Part shown: positions 51,921 through 60,324 of the stretch, in pieces | Position numbering within the stretch: position 1 is the first letter of the stretch | Layout: every line of letters starts with the position of its first letter | DNA from: DAIOEK01 sp036746315 | GTDB lineage: Bacteria > Chloroflexota > Anaerolineae > Anaerolineales > Anaerolineaceae | DNA: 64,000 bases | Reading direction: 5' to 3' | Assembly (NCBI GenBank): GCA_036746315.1 | Contig: DAIOEK010000005.1 | Coordinates: 1-64,000, forward strand | Made by a program: the position numbers and the translations under genes | The notes under the pieces: model-generated | What the model was told of the DNA's origin: nothing | What the model saw: only the letters and a program-made list of their open reading frames with translations | Databases searched by the model: none

Positions 51921-51950
51921 AACCGCTCCCGGAACCGGGAGCGGTTTTTT
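51921..51950 (+). terminator. Terminator after the lipoprotein gene
   Basis: AACCGCTCCCGG, AA, CCGGGAGCGGTT form a perfect 12-bp repeat followed by T, ending the hutI operon region. Confidence 0.92.
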
Positions 51951-52061
51951 ACGGTAGAGTCCCAGGACATGAAAAATGTTAATGATTATTTAAGCATTTT
52001 TTTATTGTGTTGTTTGGGGTGTTGGCAATAAAATAAGCTTATCACATACAGGGAGGGTTAT

Positions 52062-52472
52062 ATGAAGTTCTATCGCATCACAGCAATTGCATTAGCTTTC
52101 ACGTTTCTCTTCTCCAGCCTGGGAACTGCACCGGTTGCAGCCCAAACCGTAGATCAGGCTTCATCCGCCTGCGCCGTGTCAAGCGTTGCCGCACATGGTA
52201 TGTTCTCCGCAGTAAACGTGGATTCTGCCAAGGCAGTAAAGACGGGCAAAATAGCCATCACCAATAAGACCGGTGGGTACATGTCCTTCACGTTTCGCAA
52301 CAGCCAGGGCGGCGTTTATTATTTTGGCGTTGCACCAGGCAAACAAACCATTTCCCTACCCAAGGGAAAATACAGCTATTCGGTTTCTTCCATTTGCGGA
52401 TCCAAATCCGGAAATATCACCATCAAGGGGAAACGATCCTGGAAATGGTGGTGTAGAAAGACCAAAAAATAA
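52062..52472 (+). CDS. Small secreted basic protein of unknown function
   Basis: A 136-residue protein with a clear signal peptide (ITAIALAFTFLFSSLGTAPVAAQ; likely cut after VAA or AAQ). The mature part of about 108 residues is beta-rich (YMSFTFRNSQGGVYYFGVAPGKQTISLPKGKYSYSV), has three Cys, and ends in a strikingly basic, aromatic tail, KRSWKWWCRKTKK. GGGAGGG is the ribosome-binding site. It is flanked on both sides by strong terminators, so it is a single-gene unit. I do not recognise the family. Confidence 0.75.
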   Translation: MKFYRITAIALAFTFLFSSLGTAPVAAQTVDQASSACAVSSVAAHGMFSAVNVDSAKAVKTGKIAITNKTGGYMSFTFRNSQGGVYYFGVAPGKQTISLPKGKYSYSVSSICGSKSGNITIKGKRSWKWWCRKTKK

Positions 52473-52503
52473 GCCTTTGCTATCTTTTCAGTAGTAAAAT
52501 GCG

Positions 52504-52533
52504 AAGATCCCTGTTCTATGAACAGGGATCTTT
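52504..52533. terminator. Bidirectional terminator between the secreted protein and gdhA
   Basis: AAGATCCCTGTTC, loop TAT, GAACAGGGATCTT form a perfect 13-bp stem with A before and TTC after, between convergent genes. Confidence 0.85.
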
Positions 52534-52569
52534 CACGGAAGGAGGTAAGTGAACCGGTAATATCGAGGT

Positions 52570-53856
52570 TTAGATCCAGCCACGCAATTCCATGGCTTTG
52601 ACCACACGAGCAATGGCAACCATGTAGGCAGCATCGCGCATGTAGACTTTTTCCTTCAATGCCATGTCGCGTACACCTTCATACGCCTGGGTCATCTTGG
52701 TGTCCAGCTTTTCCAAAACTTCCTGGTGCGTCCAGTAGAAGTTCATATCATTCTGAACACTTTCAAAGTATGAGCAGGTAACCCCACCCGCGTTGCAGAG
52801 GAAGTCGGGGATCATGTACACATCGCGACTCTTCAGCACTTCGTCCGCTTCAGGTGTGGTGGGCCCGTTCGCACCTTCAGCGACGATGCGCACCGCCTTG
52901 CTGACTTTCTGGACGCTCTCAGCGTTGATTTGACCTTCCAGTGCGGCAGGGATGAGAACTTCGGCTTCCTTGCTGATCCAGGCGTTGCCGTCTTCAATAA
53001 CATAACCGGCATCCCGAGCTTTGTTCTTATCGATGGAGCCATATTGATCAGTAATGGTCATCAGGAAGCGCGGATCGATGCCATCCTTGTGACTGACGGT
53101 GTAAGAAGTGCGATCTTCGCGGTCCCAATAAGATACACAGGCGACCTTGCCCTTTAACATTTCCACAAAGCCAATGGCAGCATATTGGGAGACATTGCCA
53201 AACCCCTGGATGGCTGCCACACATTTGCTGGAATCCATTTTCAGGAATTTCATTGCTTCGCGAACAGAGTAGATGACACCATATCCCGTGGCTTCAGTGC
53301 GTCCGAGTGAACCGCCGCCGCCCACCGGTTTGCCGGTGATGACACCGGGGGTATACTGCCCGACCAGCTTGGAATATTCATCCATCATCCAACCCATCAT
53401 CTGGGGGGTGGTTCCAACATCCGGGGCGGGGACATCCTGGCGCGGACCGATATTGCGCCATATTACATCAATGAATCCACGAACCAGCCGCTCTTTTTCC
53501 CCAAGGGAGAGTGTAGCCGGGTCAACGATGACGCCACCTTTACCACCACCCAGCGGAATATCTGCCACTGCGCATTTCCATGTCATCCACATCGCCAATG
53601 CCCGGACCGTGTCCACTGTTTCTGAAGGGTGGAAGCGAATACCACCTTTGTTTGGACCTCTGGCATCATTGTGCTGAACGCGATAACCGTTGAACACCCG
53701 AATGGTTCCATCATCCATCCGCACAGGGATACGGAAATGGAATTCACGGGCAGGCCATCGGAGAATTTCGCTCACCTGGGGGTCCAGCTTGAGCAGTCCA
53801 GCCACATGATCAAACTGACGCTGCGCCATTTCAAACGCATTGGTTGTTACTGCCAT
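52570..53856 (-). CDS. gdhA: Glutamate dehydrogenase (Glu/Leu/Phe/Val family)
   Basis: A 428-residue hexameric-type glutamate dehydrogenase: RVQHNDARGPNKGGIRFHP, MTWKCAVADIPLGGGKGGVIVDP (catalytic Lys in GGGKGG), DVPAPDVGTT, TGKPVGGGGSLGRTEATGYG and the Rossmann motif IQGFGNVSQYAAIGF. It interconverts glutamate and 2-oxoglutarate plus ammonia; coenzyme choice is not clear. GAGAGGAG precedes the ATG. It is transcribed towards the terminator at 52504-52533. Confidence 0.94.
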   Translation of the reverse strand: MAVTTNAFEMAQRQFDHVAGLLKLDPQVSEILRWPAREFHFRIPVRMDDGTIRVFNGYRVQHNDARGPNKGGIRFHPSETVDTVRALAMWMTWKCAVADIPLGGGKGGVIVDPATLSLGEKERLVRGFIDVIWRNIGPRQDVPAPDVGTTPQMMGWMMDEYSKLVGQYTPGVITGKPVGGGGSLGRTEATGYGVIYSVREAMKFLKMDSSKCVAAIQGFGNVSQYAAIGFVEMLKGKVACVSYWDREDRTSYTVSHKDGIDPRFLMTITDQYGSIDKNKARDAGYVIEDGNAWISKEAEVLIPAALEGQINAESVQKVSKAVRIVAEGANGPTTPEADEVLKSRDVYMIPDFLCNAGGVTCSYFESVQNDMNFYWTHQEVLEKLDTKMTQAYEGVRDMALKEKVYMRDAAYMVAIARVVKAMELRGWI

Positions 53857-53899
53857 GGGGTATCTCCTCTCAAATCAAATAGGGTATGGTGGTAATTAA

Positions 53900-53930
53900 A
53901 ATAATAGCGGGCAATCAAGGAATGCCCGCT
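53900..53930 (-). terminator. Hairpin between gatB and glutamate dehydrogenase
   Basis: On the minus strand AGCGGGCA, loop TTCCTTGAT, TGCCCGCT is followed by ATTATTTTAATT. It may end the gatB operon (150 bases upstream) or lie in the gdhA leader, 50 bases before that ATG. The rest of 53857-54082 holds no gene. Confidence 0.5.
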
Positions 53931-54082
53931 GGAACTCCCAACATAATTCGTGCCTGGATGAGCTGCAAATAGATCATTTTAGACACCTGTCCACGTTACT
54001 TTACAAGGATACAGGAAGAACGAAGCCGAGTCAATATGATTAACGGCAGAAACCGGGGTGATGACCCTCCTATTTAATCTCA

Positions 54083-55558
54083 TTAATCAGATGATTTGTT
54101 TGTTTCCTTCAATTGCTGTAACGCCTCTGCCAGAAGAGATTGGGCAATCGCCGGAGAGGCCTGACCCCTGGTCTTGCGCATGAGCTGCCCGAAGAACCAG
54201 TTGGCCAGTGTCTCTTTTCCGGCAAGGTAACTCTCGATTTCGCGGGGGTGTTCCGCGAGGGTCTCGGCGATCATGCGGCGCAGACTGCTACGGTCGTCGA
54301 TTTGGGTAAGCCCTTTCTCGCGGATAATATCCTCCGCTGATCTGCCGCTGGCAAGCATCTCTTCCAAAACCAGACGAGCGGTATTGAGGTTGATTGTCTC
54401 CGCCAGAGTAGCTTTCACCAGCCCGGCAAGATGGGAGGGCGCAAGCGGGAATGCCATTGAATCATCCGGATGGTTGTTCATCCACCCCAGGATGGGTCCG
54501 GTTATCCAATTTGCCAGAGACTTGGGGGGAATGGCGCTATCAACGAATAAGACCGCCTCGAAAAAATCTGCCAGTTGCGGCTGTGCCACCAGAATCTGCG
54601 CGTCGTAACCGCCCAATCCATACTGGCTTTCAAATCTTTCTTGTTTGTTGCGGGGCAGTTCGGGCATGACGGCGCGGATCTGTTCAGTCCAAGCAGCATC
54701 CACTTTCAAAGGCGGCAGGTCGGGCTCGGGGAAATAGCGGTAATCGTGGGCTTCCTCCTTGCCGCGCTGCGAAAAAGTCTCACCAATAAGATCATTCCAG
54801 CCAACTGTCTCCTGGCGAACCTCTCCCCCACCTTCCACCACGGCAATCTGACGCTGAATTTCAAATTCGATTGCCTTTTCCATCGCCCGAAAACTGTTGA
54901 GATTCTTGATTTCCGTACGAGTGTTGAACACCACGGTCCCCAACTGGCGGATGGAAACGTTCGCCTCAAAGCGGATGGCTCCCTTTTCCATATCGCAGGT
55001 ACTGACACCGATATAGCGCAACAACGCATGCAGAGTGGTGGCGTATGCCTTGGCTTCCTCCACCGAGCGCATATCCGGTTCGGTAACAATCTCCAGCAGG
55101 GGGACCCCGGCACGGTTCAGATCCACCAAACTGCAGGCATCTTCTTCACGGATGACGTGGGTCAGCTTGCCGGTATCCTCTTCCAGGTGTGCACGACGGA
55201 TACGGATGTGTTTTTCGCCGGAGGAGGTATGGATCAGAATGTCGCCATTCTCAGCCAGCGGATATTCATATTGCGAAATCTGATAACCTTTTGGCAGATC
55301 AGGATAGAAATAATTCTTGCGCGCAAAGATGCTAATGGGGTTGATGCGGCAATCCAGCGCGAGGGCGGCGCGGACCGCCAGTTCCACCGCGTGACGGTTG
55401 ATGACCGGCAGGGAGCCGGGCATTCCCAGGCAAACCGGGCAAATAGCGCTGTTGGGCGGGGCGGTGATCACATCCACCACCGGGCAGGAGCAAAACATCT
55501 TAGAAGCGGTCTTCAGCTCAACGTGAACTTCCAGACCGATTACGGGTTCCCATTGCAT
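54083..55558 (-). CDS. gatB: Asp-tRNA(Asn)/Glu-tRNA(Gln) amidotransferase subunit B
   Basis: GatB binds and activates the mischarged tRNA. The 491-residue product has WEPVIGLEVHVELKTASKMFCSC, CLGMPGSLPVINRHAVELAVRAALAL, KNYFYPDLPKGYQISQYEYPLAENG, DLNRAGVPLLEIVTEPDMRS and a C-terminal YqeY-like helical domain. Zn-type Cys residues (CSCP, CPVCLG) are present. It starts eight bases after the aspartate aminotransferase stop and is the last gene of a long operon led by gatC and gatA. Confidence 0.97.
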   Translation of the reverse strand: MQWEPVIGLEVHVELKTASKMFCSCPVVDVITAPPNSAICPVCLGMPGSLPVINRHAVELAVRAALALDCRINPISIFARKNYFYPDLPKGYQISQYEYPLAENGDILIHTSSGEKHIRIRRAHLEEDTGKLTHVIREEDACSLVDLNRAGVPLLEIVTEPDMRSVEEAKAYATTLHALLRYIGVSTCDMEKGAIRFEANVSIRQLGTVVFNTRTEIKNLNSFRAMEKAIEFEIQRQIAVVEGGGEVRQETVGWNDLIGETFSQRGKEEAHDYRYFPEPDLPPLKVDAAWTEQIRAVMPELPRNKQERFESQYGLGGYDAQILVAQPQLADFFEAVLFVDSAIPPKSLANWITGPILGWMNNHPDDSMAFPLAPSHLAGLVKATLAETINLNTARLVLEEMLASGRSAEDIIREKGLTQIDDRSSLRRMIAETLAEHPREIESYLAGKETLANWFFGQLMRKTRGQASPAIAQSLLAEALQQLKETNKSSD

Positions 55559-55566
55559 AAAACGAA

Positions 55567-56730
55567 CTATCCCATCCGGCGCATGAACTTTTCCAGCCGG
55601 TGCATTGCTTCTTCGATCTTCTCATAAGAGGTCGCATACGAGATGCGCATAAACCCTTCACCGCCTTTGCCAAAGGCATTGCCGGGGACCATCGCAACTT
55701 TTTCTTCCTGCAGCAAACGCTGGGCAAAAGATTCGTCATCCAACCCGCTCACCGCAATGTTGGGAAAGACGTAAAAAGCACCATGAGGCTCCACGGTTTC
55801 CAACCCGAGACGATTCAACTCCCTGACCAGAAATTTGCGGCGGCGGTCATATTCTGCCAACATCTGCTGCACATGTTCCTCGCCGTTACGTAATCCTTCG
55901 AGCGCGGCGCACTGGCTCATGGTCGGAGCAGACATGATGGTGTATTGGTGCACCCGAGTCATGGGTTTGATAAAGTCGGCAGGCGCAGCAGCATAGCCAA
56001 TACGCCAACCGGTCATGGCATAGTCCTTCGAGAATCCGCCCAGCAAAATGGTACGTTTGCGCATGCCTTCCAGTTTGGGAAAGCAGATATGTTCCACACC
56101 ATACACCAGACGGTCATAGATCTCATCGGAAATAACAATAATATCGTGCTTTTCGGCAATTTCGGCAAGACGCGTCAACGCTTCCAGGGATGCCACGGCG
56201 CCGGTAGGATTGTTTGGATAGCCGATGAGAATGGCTTTGGTCCTGGGCGTGATAGCAGCTTCTATCTCATCAGGATCAGGGCTGAATTTGTTCTCCATGC
56301 GGCTGGCAACTTCCACGGGCACGCCGCCGGCGAGGATAACCTCGGCTTGATATGCCACAAAACAGGGGGTGGGGATGATCACTTCATCGCCAGGCTCCAG
56401 AATCGCCGTAAAAGAAAGATAGAGCGCTTCGGATACCCCAACCGTAAGCAGTATCTCGGTAGCTGGATCGTATTGCACCCCATAGAGACGGTTGAGATGC
56501 CCGGCAAGCGCCTGGCGCAACTCCAATATCCCGGCGTTGGAAGTGTAGTGCGTATCTCCGCGCAAAATCGACTCGATGCCGGCATCCATGATAGGTTTGG
56601 GAGTGATGAAATCCGGCTCACCGATGCCCAGTGAAATCACATCCTTCATGGTGGCGGCAATATCAAAGAACTTGCGAATACCGGATGGCTTGAGTGTGGC
56701 GACTCGGCTGGAGATATAGGATTCGCGCAT
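55567..56730 (-). CDS. PLP-dependent aminotransferase, aspartate type
   Basis: A 387-residue class I/II fold-type I aminotransferase: ISLGIGEPDFITP, YTSNAGILELRQALAGHL, GYPNNPTGAV, VISDEIYDRLVY and GGFSKDYAMTGWRIGY, where the Lys after Ser binds pyridoxal phosphate. It most resembles bacterial subgroup I-gamma aspartate aminotransferases, but other amino donors are possible. AGGAGA precedes the ATG. Operon position directly before gatB suggests aspartate supply linked to tRNA amidation, which is inference. Confidence 0.9.
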   Translation of the reverse strand: MRESYISSRVATLKPSGIRKFFDIAATMKDVISLGIGEPDFITPKPIMDAGIESILRGDTHYTSNAGILELRQALAGHLNRLYGVQYDPATEILLTVGVSEALYLSFTAILEPGDEVIIPTPCFVAYQAEVILAGGVPVEVASRMENKFSPDPDEIEAAITPRTKAILIGYPNNPTGAVASLEALTRLAEIAEKHDIIVISDEIYDRLVYGVEHICFPKLEGMRKRTILLGGFSKDYAMTGWRIGYAAAPADFIKPMTRVHQYTIMSAPTMSQCAALEGLRNGEEHVQQMLAEYDRRRKFLVRELNRLGLETVEPHGAFYVFPNIAVSGLDDESFAQRLLQEEKVAMVPGNAFGKGGEGFMRISYATSYEKIEEAMHRLEKFMRRMG

Positions 56731-56754
56731 GAGACTTCTCCTCGCAGGGGATAT

Positions 56755-56970
56755 TTAGACTTCTTCAGCAAACCAGGAATCAGTTGCTTCCTGATAATAT
56801 AACCGAAAACTGCGAACTGCGCCGCATTTTACATGGAATTCGTGCGATCCGGGCGTGCGTGATTCGGACACAATACAGGTTATCGGCAGTTCTTGCTCCT
56901 GCCAGTACAGTTTACGTGGTTGCTGCGGATACGTGTATTCGGAATGGCAGGCAACCCTTACGGTTTGCAT
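56755..56970 (-). CDS. Small protein of unknown function (71 aa) between two operon genes
   Basis: A 71-residue soluble protein rich in beta-forming residues: VACHSEYTYPQQPRKLYWQEQELPI, FHVKCGAVRSFRLYYQEATDSWFAEEV. It has three Cys but no CxxC. It overlaps the nucleotidyltransferase stop by 13 bases and starts with a CAGGTAAA ribosome-binding site, so it is translated as part of the operon. The look is that of small DUF proteins found beside polymerases and repair genes, but I cannot name the family. Confidence 0.7.
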   Translation of the reverse strand: MQTVRVACHSEYTYPQQPRKLYWQEQELPITCIVSESRTPGSHEFHVKCGAVRSFRLYYQEATDSWFAEEV

Positions 56971-57977
56971 TTTACCTGACAGGTATCGCCAATATCCAGG
57001 ATGCCGGTAAATCCCTCAACGCGGGCCTTTCGGCCGATCAGTGACTTTTCCAGCTTTGAATCTTTCAGCAGGCTGTCTTCATCCAGGATCACATCCTGAA
57101 GGGTGCAGTTTTCAACAGTGCTGTTCCGGGGTATGGAGACATACGGCCCGACCACTGAGTTAGTCACCTTTGCCTCAGGGTGAATGAATACAGGCGGGTG
57201 GACTACATTTCCGGAATTTGCAGGGAAGACAGGGATGTTCTGCCTGCCATGATCGAGCATGTAACGATTGGTATCCAAAACTGCTTCCGGCGTGCCGGCA
57301 TCCAGCCAGACATCCACCTCGTGGGTTTTCATTTTCGCGCCTTTTTCCAGATAGATATTGGTGGCTTCAGTGAGGAAATATTCACCCTTGAAAGTACGCC
57401 CCACCTTCAGCTGCTCTTCAATGGCTGCCAACATTCTTTCCGCCTCCCGGTAGTAATAAAGACCGATCAGTACCCGGTTGTTTTCCACCTCAGTAGGCTT
57501 TTCAATCATACGGGTGACATAGCCTGCGCTGTTCACCTCTGCCACGCCAAACCGGCGGGGATCTTCCACCCGCTTGATCCAGGCAATTCCATCCAGGTCA
57601 GTGGAATCAATAAAGGAAAAATCCGTCTCCGCCAGGGTATCAGAGAAAACCATGATCATCGGTCCGTGCAGATATTCACGCGCGAGCCAGAGTGCCTGGG
57701 ATTGCCCCAGCATTTGCTCCTGAACCACATAATGCGCCTTTACCTGCGGATACTTTTGATCCATGAATTTTCGGATCTGGTCTCCCAGATAACCAATGAT
57801 GAAAACCAGTTCGACATTTTCAGGTTCTGGCAACGTACTGAAGGTGTCGAGCAAATGCTCAAGCACGGTCTTCCCTGCCACCTGAAGCAGAGGTTTCGGC
57901 TTGGACCAGGTGTGCGGGCGCATCCGTGATCCCAACCCAGCCATTGGAATAGCAATCTTCAAGGTTTCCTTACTCAT
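56958..57977 (-). CDS. Sugar-1-phosphate nucleotidyltransferase
   Basis: A 339-residue protein. The N-terminal nucleotidyltransferase domain has IAIPMAGLGSRMRPHTWSKPKPLLQVAGKTVLEHLLD, MVFSDTLAETDF and RMIEKPTE. The C-terminal part is a left-handed parallel beta-helix (VFIHPEAKVTNSVVGPYVSIPRNSTVENCTLQDVILDEDS). It should activate a sugar phosphate with a nucleoside triphosphate, as RmlA, GlgC-like or GlmU-like enzymes do. It lacks a GlmU-type acetyltransferase His. Substrate is undefined. It starts 28 bases behind the chromate-transporter-like gene. Confidence 0.9.
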   Translation of the reverse strand: MSKETLKIAIPMAGLGSRMRPHTWSKPKPLLQVAGKTVLEHLLDTFSTLPEPENVELVFIIGYLGDQIRKFMDQKYPQVKAHYVVQEQMLGQSQALWLAREYLHGPMIMVFSDTLAETDFSFIDSTDLDGIAWIKRVEDPRRFGVAEVNSAGYVTRMIEKPTEVENNRVLIGLYYYREAERMLAAIEEQLKVGRTFKGEYFLTEATNIYLEKGAKMKTHEVDVWLDAGTPEAVLDTNRYMLDHGRQNIPVFPANSGNVVHPPVFIHPEAKVTNSVVGPYVSIPRNSTVENCTLQDVILDEDSLLKDSKLEKSLIGRKARVEGFTGILDIGDTCQVKCKP

Positions 57978-58005
57978 ATTTACTCCTTATTCGAAAGCAA
58001 ACCCA

Positions 58006-58563
58006 TCATCGGTAAACAAAAAATCCAAGCAAAGCCGCACCAAGAATAATGAACACCGGATTTATTTTTGTAAACACCAACAAGAGAAAAGCAATGGCGG
58101 CGATCACCACCCTGTCCCAACCCAGAATCATCGCCTGGGCAAAACTCATCTTGCGCAAACTAAAAACGGTGACGGCCATCTCGTAAGCCGTCCAAACGAG
58201 CAAGCCCACCACAACCGGTCGCACCGCAGTGAGCATGGCACTAATCGCTTTGCTGTCCTTGATGCCATAAAAGAAGTATATTAGCACCAGCATTAATAAC
58301 GTTGTAGGAATAACTGTTCCGGCAACAGCAGAAATTGCCCCCCAGATGCCCGCCAGTTTAAAGCCAATGTACGCGGAAACCTGCGGAGCGATCGGTCCGG
58401 GGAGCGCATTTCCAAACGCAACCGAATCGGCGAATTCCTCGGCAGTCATCCAGCCAACATCGGTTACCTCGCGCTGCATCAGAGCAAGGGAGGCGGGGCC
58501 GCCTCCCCAGCTAAACAGAGCTACACGGGTAAACAGTACGAATATCTGCCAGAGCAGTTCCAT
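58006..58563 (-). CDS. Chromate transporter family protein, single half-size subunit
   Basis: A 185-residue membrane protein with about six helices, matching one half of ChrA: LFTRVALFSWGGGPASLALMQREVTDVGWMTAEEFADSVAFGNALPGPIAPQVSAYIGFKLAG. In most bacteria with half-size ChrA proteins two adjacent genes form a pair; here only one is present. It may work as a homodimer. It starts 12 bases behind the M3 peptidase gene in the gat operon. Chromate efflux is a family label; the natural substrate here is unknown. Confidence 0.85.
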   Translation of the reverse strand: MELLWQIFVLFTRVALFSWGGGPASLALMQREVTDVGWMTAEEFADSVAFGNALPGPIAPQVSAYIGFKLAGIWGAISAVAGTVIPTTLLMLVLIYFFYGIKDSKAISAMLTAVRPVVVGLLVWTAYEMAVTVFSLRKMSFAQAMILGWDRVVIAAIAFLLLVFTKINPVFIILGAALLGFFVYR

Positions 58564-58575
58564 CCGGTACCCCGA

Positions 58576-60297
58576 TTATGCCTGAAGGGCATCCAACCGT
58601 TCAATCTCGGAAAGCATCAACTCAACATGCGTGCGCAGCGTTTCTGAATCGAATGCCAACCTTGCACCGGCAGTGCTATAAAGCACCGGCAACGGCACCG
58701 TCGCGCCCAATGCAAGTGCACGGCGGTATTCCATGACTGCCTTATGCTGATTCTTCAATGCGTTTGCCCACACCTGAACGGCACCCAACTGCGCCAATCC
58801 ATACTCAATGTAATAGAAAGGAGCGGTGTGAATATGCGGTTTACGATGCCAGCCGGTCTTCTTGTAGTCTTCGAAGCCGGACCAATCCTGGTCGGGCATA
58901 TAACGATCCCAGAGCTTGCTCCACTGGGCATCACAATTATCAGGATCCATCGCCAGTTGGGGATTTTCATACACCCAATGTTGGAAGAGATCCACCACCG
59001 ACATGTAAGGCCAAAACATCAATGAGGTGATGAGATGTTCGCTCAACGCGCGGGCGGCATCCTTTTTATTGTAAAAACCGCCAAATTCTTCGCCAATATA
59101 AGGCGTCGCGAGCAATTCCATGCCCATCGAAGCCACCTCGGCAAATTCCATGGTGACGTTCAGCTGTGGGAGATAAGGCAGATGGGCGGACTCAAATACA
59201 TGAAAGGCGTGTCCGCTTTCATGCAGGAGTGTGGAAACATCATTCTGCGTGCCTACCGAATTGCAGAACACGAACGGCTTGCGAACATAATTGTATCCCG
59301 TGCAGAAGGCGCCCGGAGCTTTGTTCTTTCGATTGGGAATATCCACCAGCTTTTCACTGATCATCTGTTGGAAATATGCTCCCAGTACCGGGTCGACCTG
59401 GGTAAAAATGTTGCGGGTCTTTTGAATTTGTTCTTCAACCGTTTCGAATGGCTTAAGCGGGTCCCGGCCCAACGGGTCGACATAGATTTTCAAGTCAATA
59501 TCCCACGGACGAAGAATCTCCACACCCAGTTTTTTCTGATGGTCTTTGAGCAGGCGGGAGACCGCCGGAACAACCACATCCTCAATTGCGTGATGGAAAT
59601 CCAGACAGTCCTTGGGGGTGTAATCAAAACGGTAATATTTTTGCCAGACGTACGCACGATAATCCTGCTTGAAGGCGTTTTGGGCAATTTTTTGCCGCGC
59701 TGCGAGAAACTTTACCCAAAGCGCATTGATGGCGTCGCGATCTTGATAGTAGCGCGCCATGTTCTTTGTCCATGCTTTTTCACGTATCGCACGATCCTTG
59801 CTCTGACGGTAAATATCCAATTGGTAAACCGTTTTTTCTTCGCCATCCCACTCGACAGTTTGTGCCCCCATAAGCTTATCGAACTCAGTGTTAAGCTTTT
59901 GCTCTTCGGCAATCAGGGGCAGATTCTCTTCGCGGAATAATTTGGTTTCGGCAACCATGTTGCGCAGGGGAATATCAAAGCCAAACGGCTCCAGGCGGCT
60001 TTCAAGCAGTTTTTCCTTCAGTTTTTGTTCACAGGATTGCGCCTGGGTGAAAATCCCATCAAAAAAGGCTTTCAAGCGGGCTTCAGCTTCCGGGTCCGCC
60101 GTGTTAACAGACGCGGCAACCAGCAACCGGTTGTATTGTTCATCCACGCATTCCGAGACTCTCGACCAGGACGCAAGCCAGGATTCCACGTTCATTTTGG
60201 TTAATTCCTGCTTTTCCAATTCTTGATAGAGAGGTTCCATATCGGACCAAGTCATCTTCATTAACTCAGCGGTTGATTTTGGCAATTTGCTAGTCAT
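58576..60297 (-). CDS. M3 family oligoendopeptidase
   Basis: A 573-residue cytoplasmic zinc peptidase of the PepF/thimet family. The active site reads TLLHESGHAFHVF (HExxH), with the downstream metal Glu in MEFAEVASMGMELL. Helical N-terminal domain about 1-200. It probably degrades short peptides of about 6-20 residues. It lies 27 bases behind gatA and before the ChrA-like gene, the fourth-from-core link in the gat operon. Confidence 0.93.
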   Translation of the reverse strand: MTSKLPKSTAELMKMTWSDMEPLYQELEKQELTKMNVESWLASWSRVSECVDEQYNRLLVAASVNTADPEAEARLKAFFDGIFTQAQSCEQKLKEKLLESRLEPFGFDIPLRNMVAETKLFREENLPLIAEEQKLNTEFDKLMGAQTVEWDGEEKTVYQLDIYRQSKDRAIREKAWTKNMARYYQDRDAINALWVKFLAARQKIAQNAFKQDYRAYVWQKYYRFDYTPKDCLDFHHAIEDVVVPAVSRLLKDHQKKLGVEILRPWDIDLKIYVDPLGRDPLKPFETVEEQIQKTRNIFTQVDPVLGAYFQQMISEKLVDIPNRKNKAPGAFCTGYNYVRKPFVFCNSVGTQNDVSTLLHESGHAFHVFESAHLPYLPQLNVTMEFAEVASMGMELLATPYIGEEFGGFYNKKDAARALSEHLITSLMFWPYMSVVDLFQHWVYENPQLAMDPDNCDAQWSKLWDRYMPDQDWSGFEDYKKTGWHRKPHIHTAPFYYIEYGLAQLGAVQVWANALKNQHKAVMEYRRALALGATVPLPVLYSTAGARLAFDSETLRTHVELMLSEIERLDALQA

Positions 60298-60324
60298 ATC
60301 TTCTCCTGAAATATATAGAGTGAA

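Noticed and set aside
54575..55627. 350-codon plus-strand open frame over gatB
   Set aside because: Antisense shadow of gatB, with no recognisable domains or start signals.
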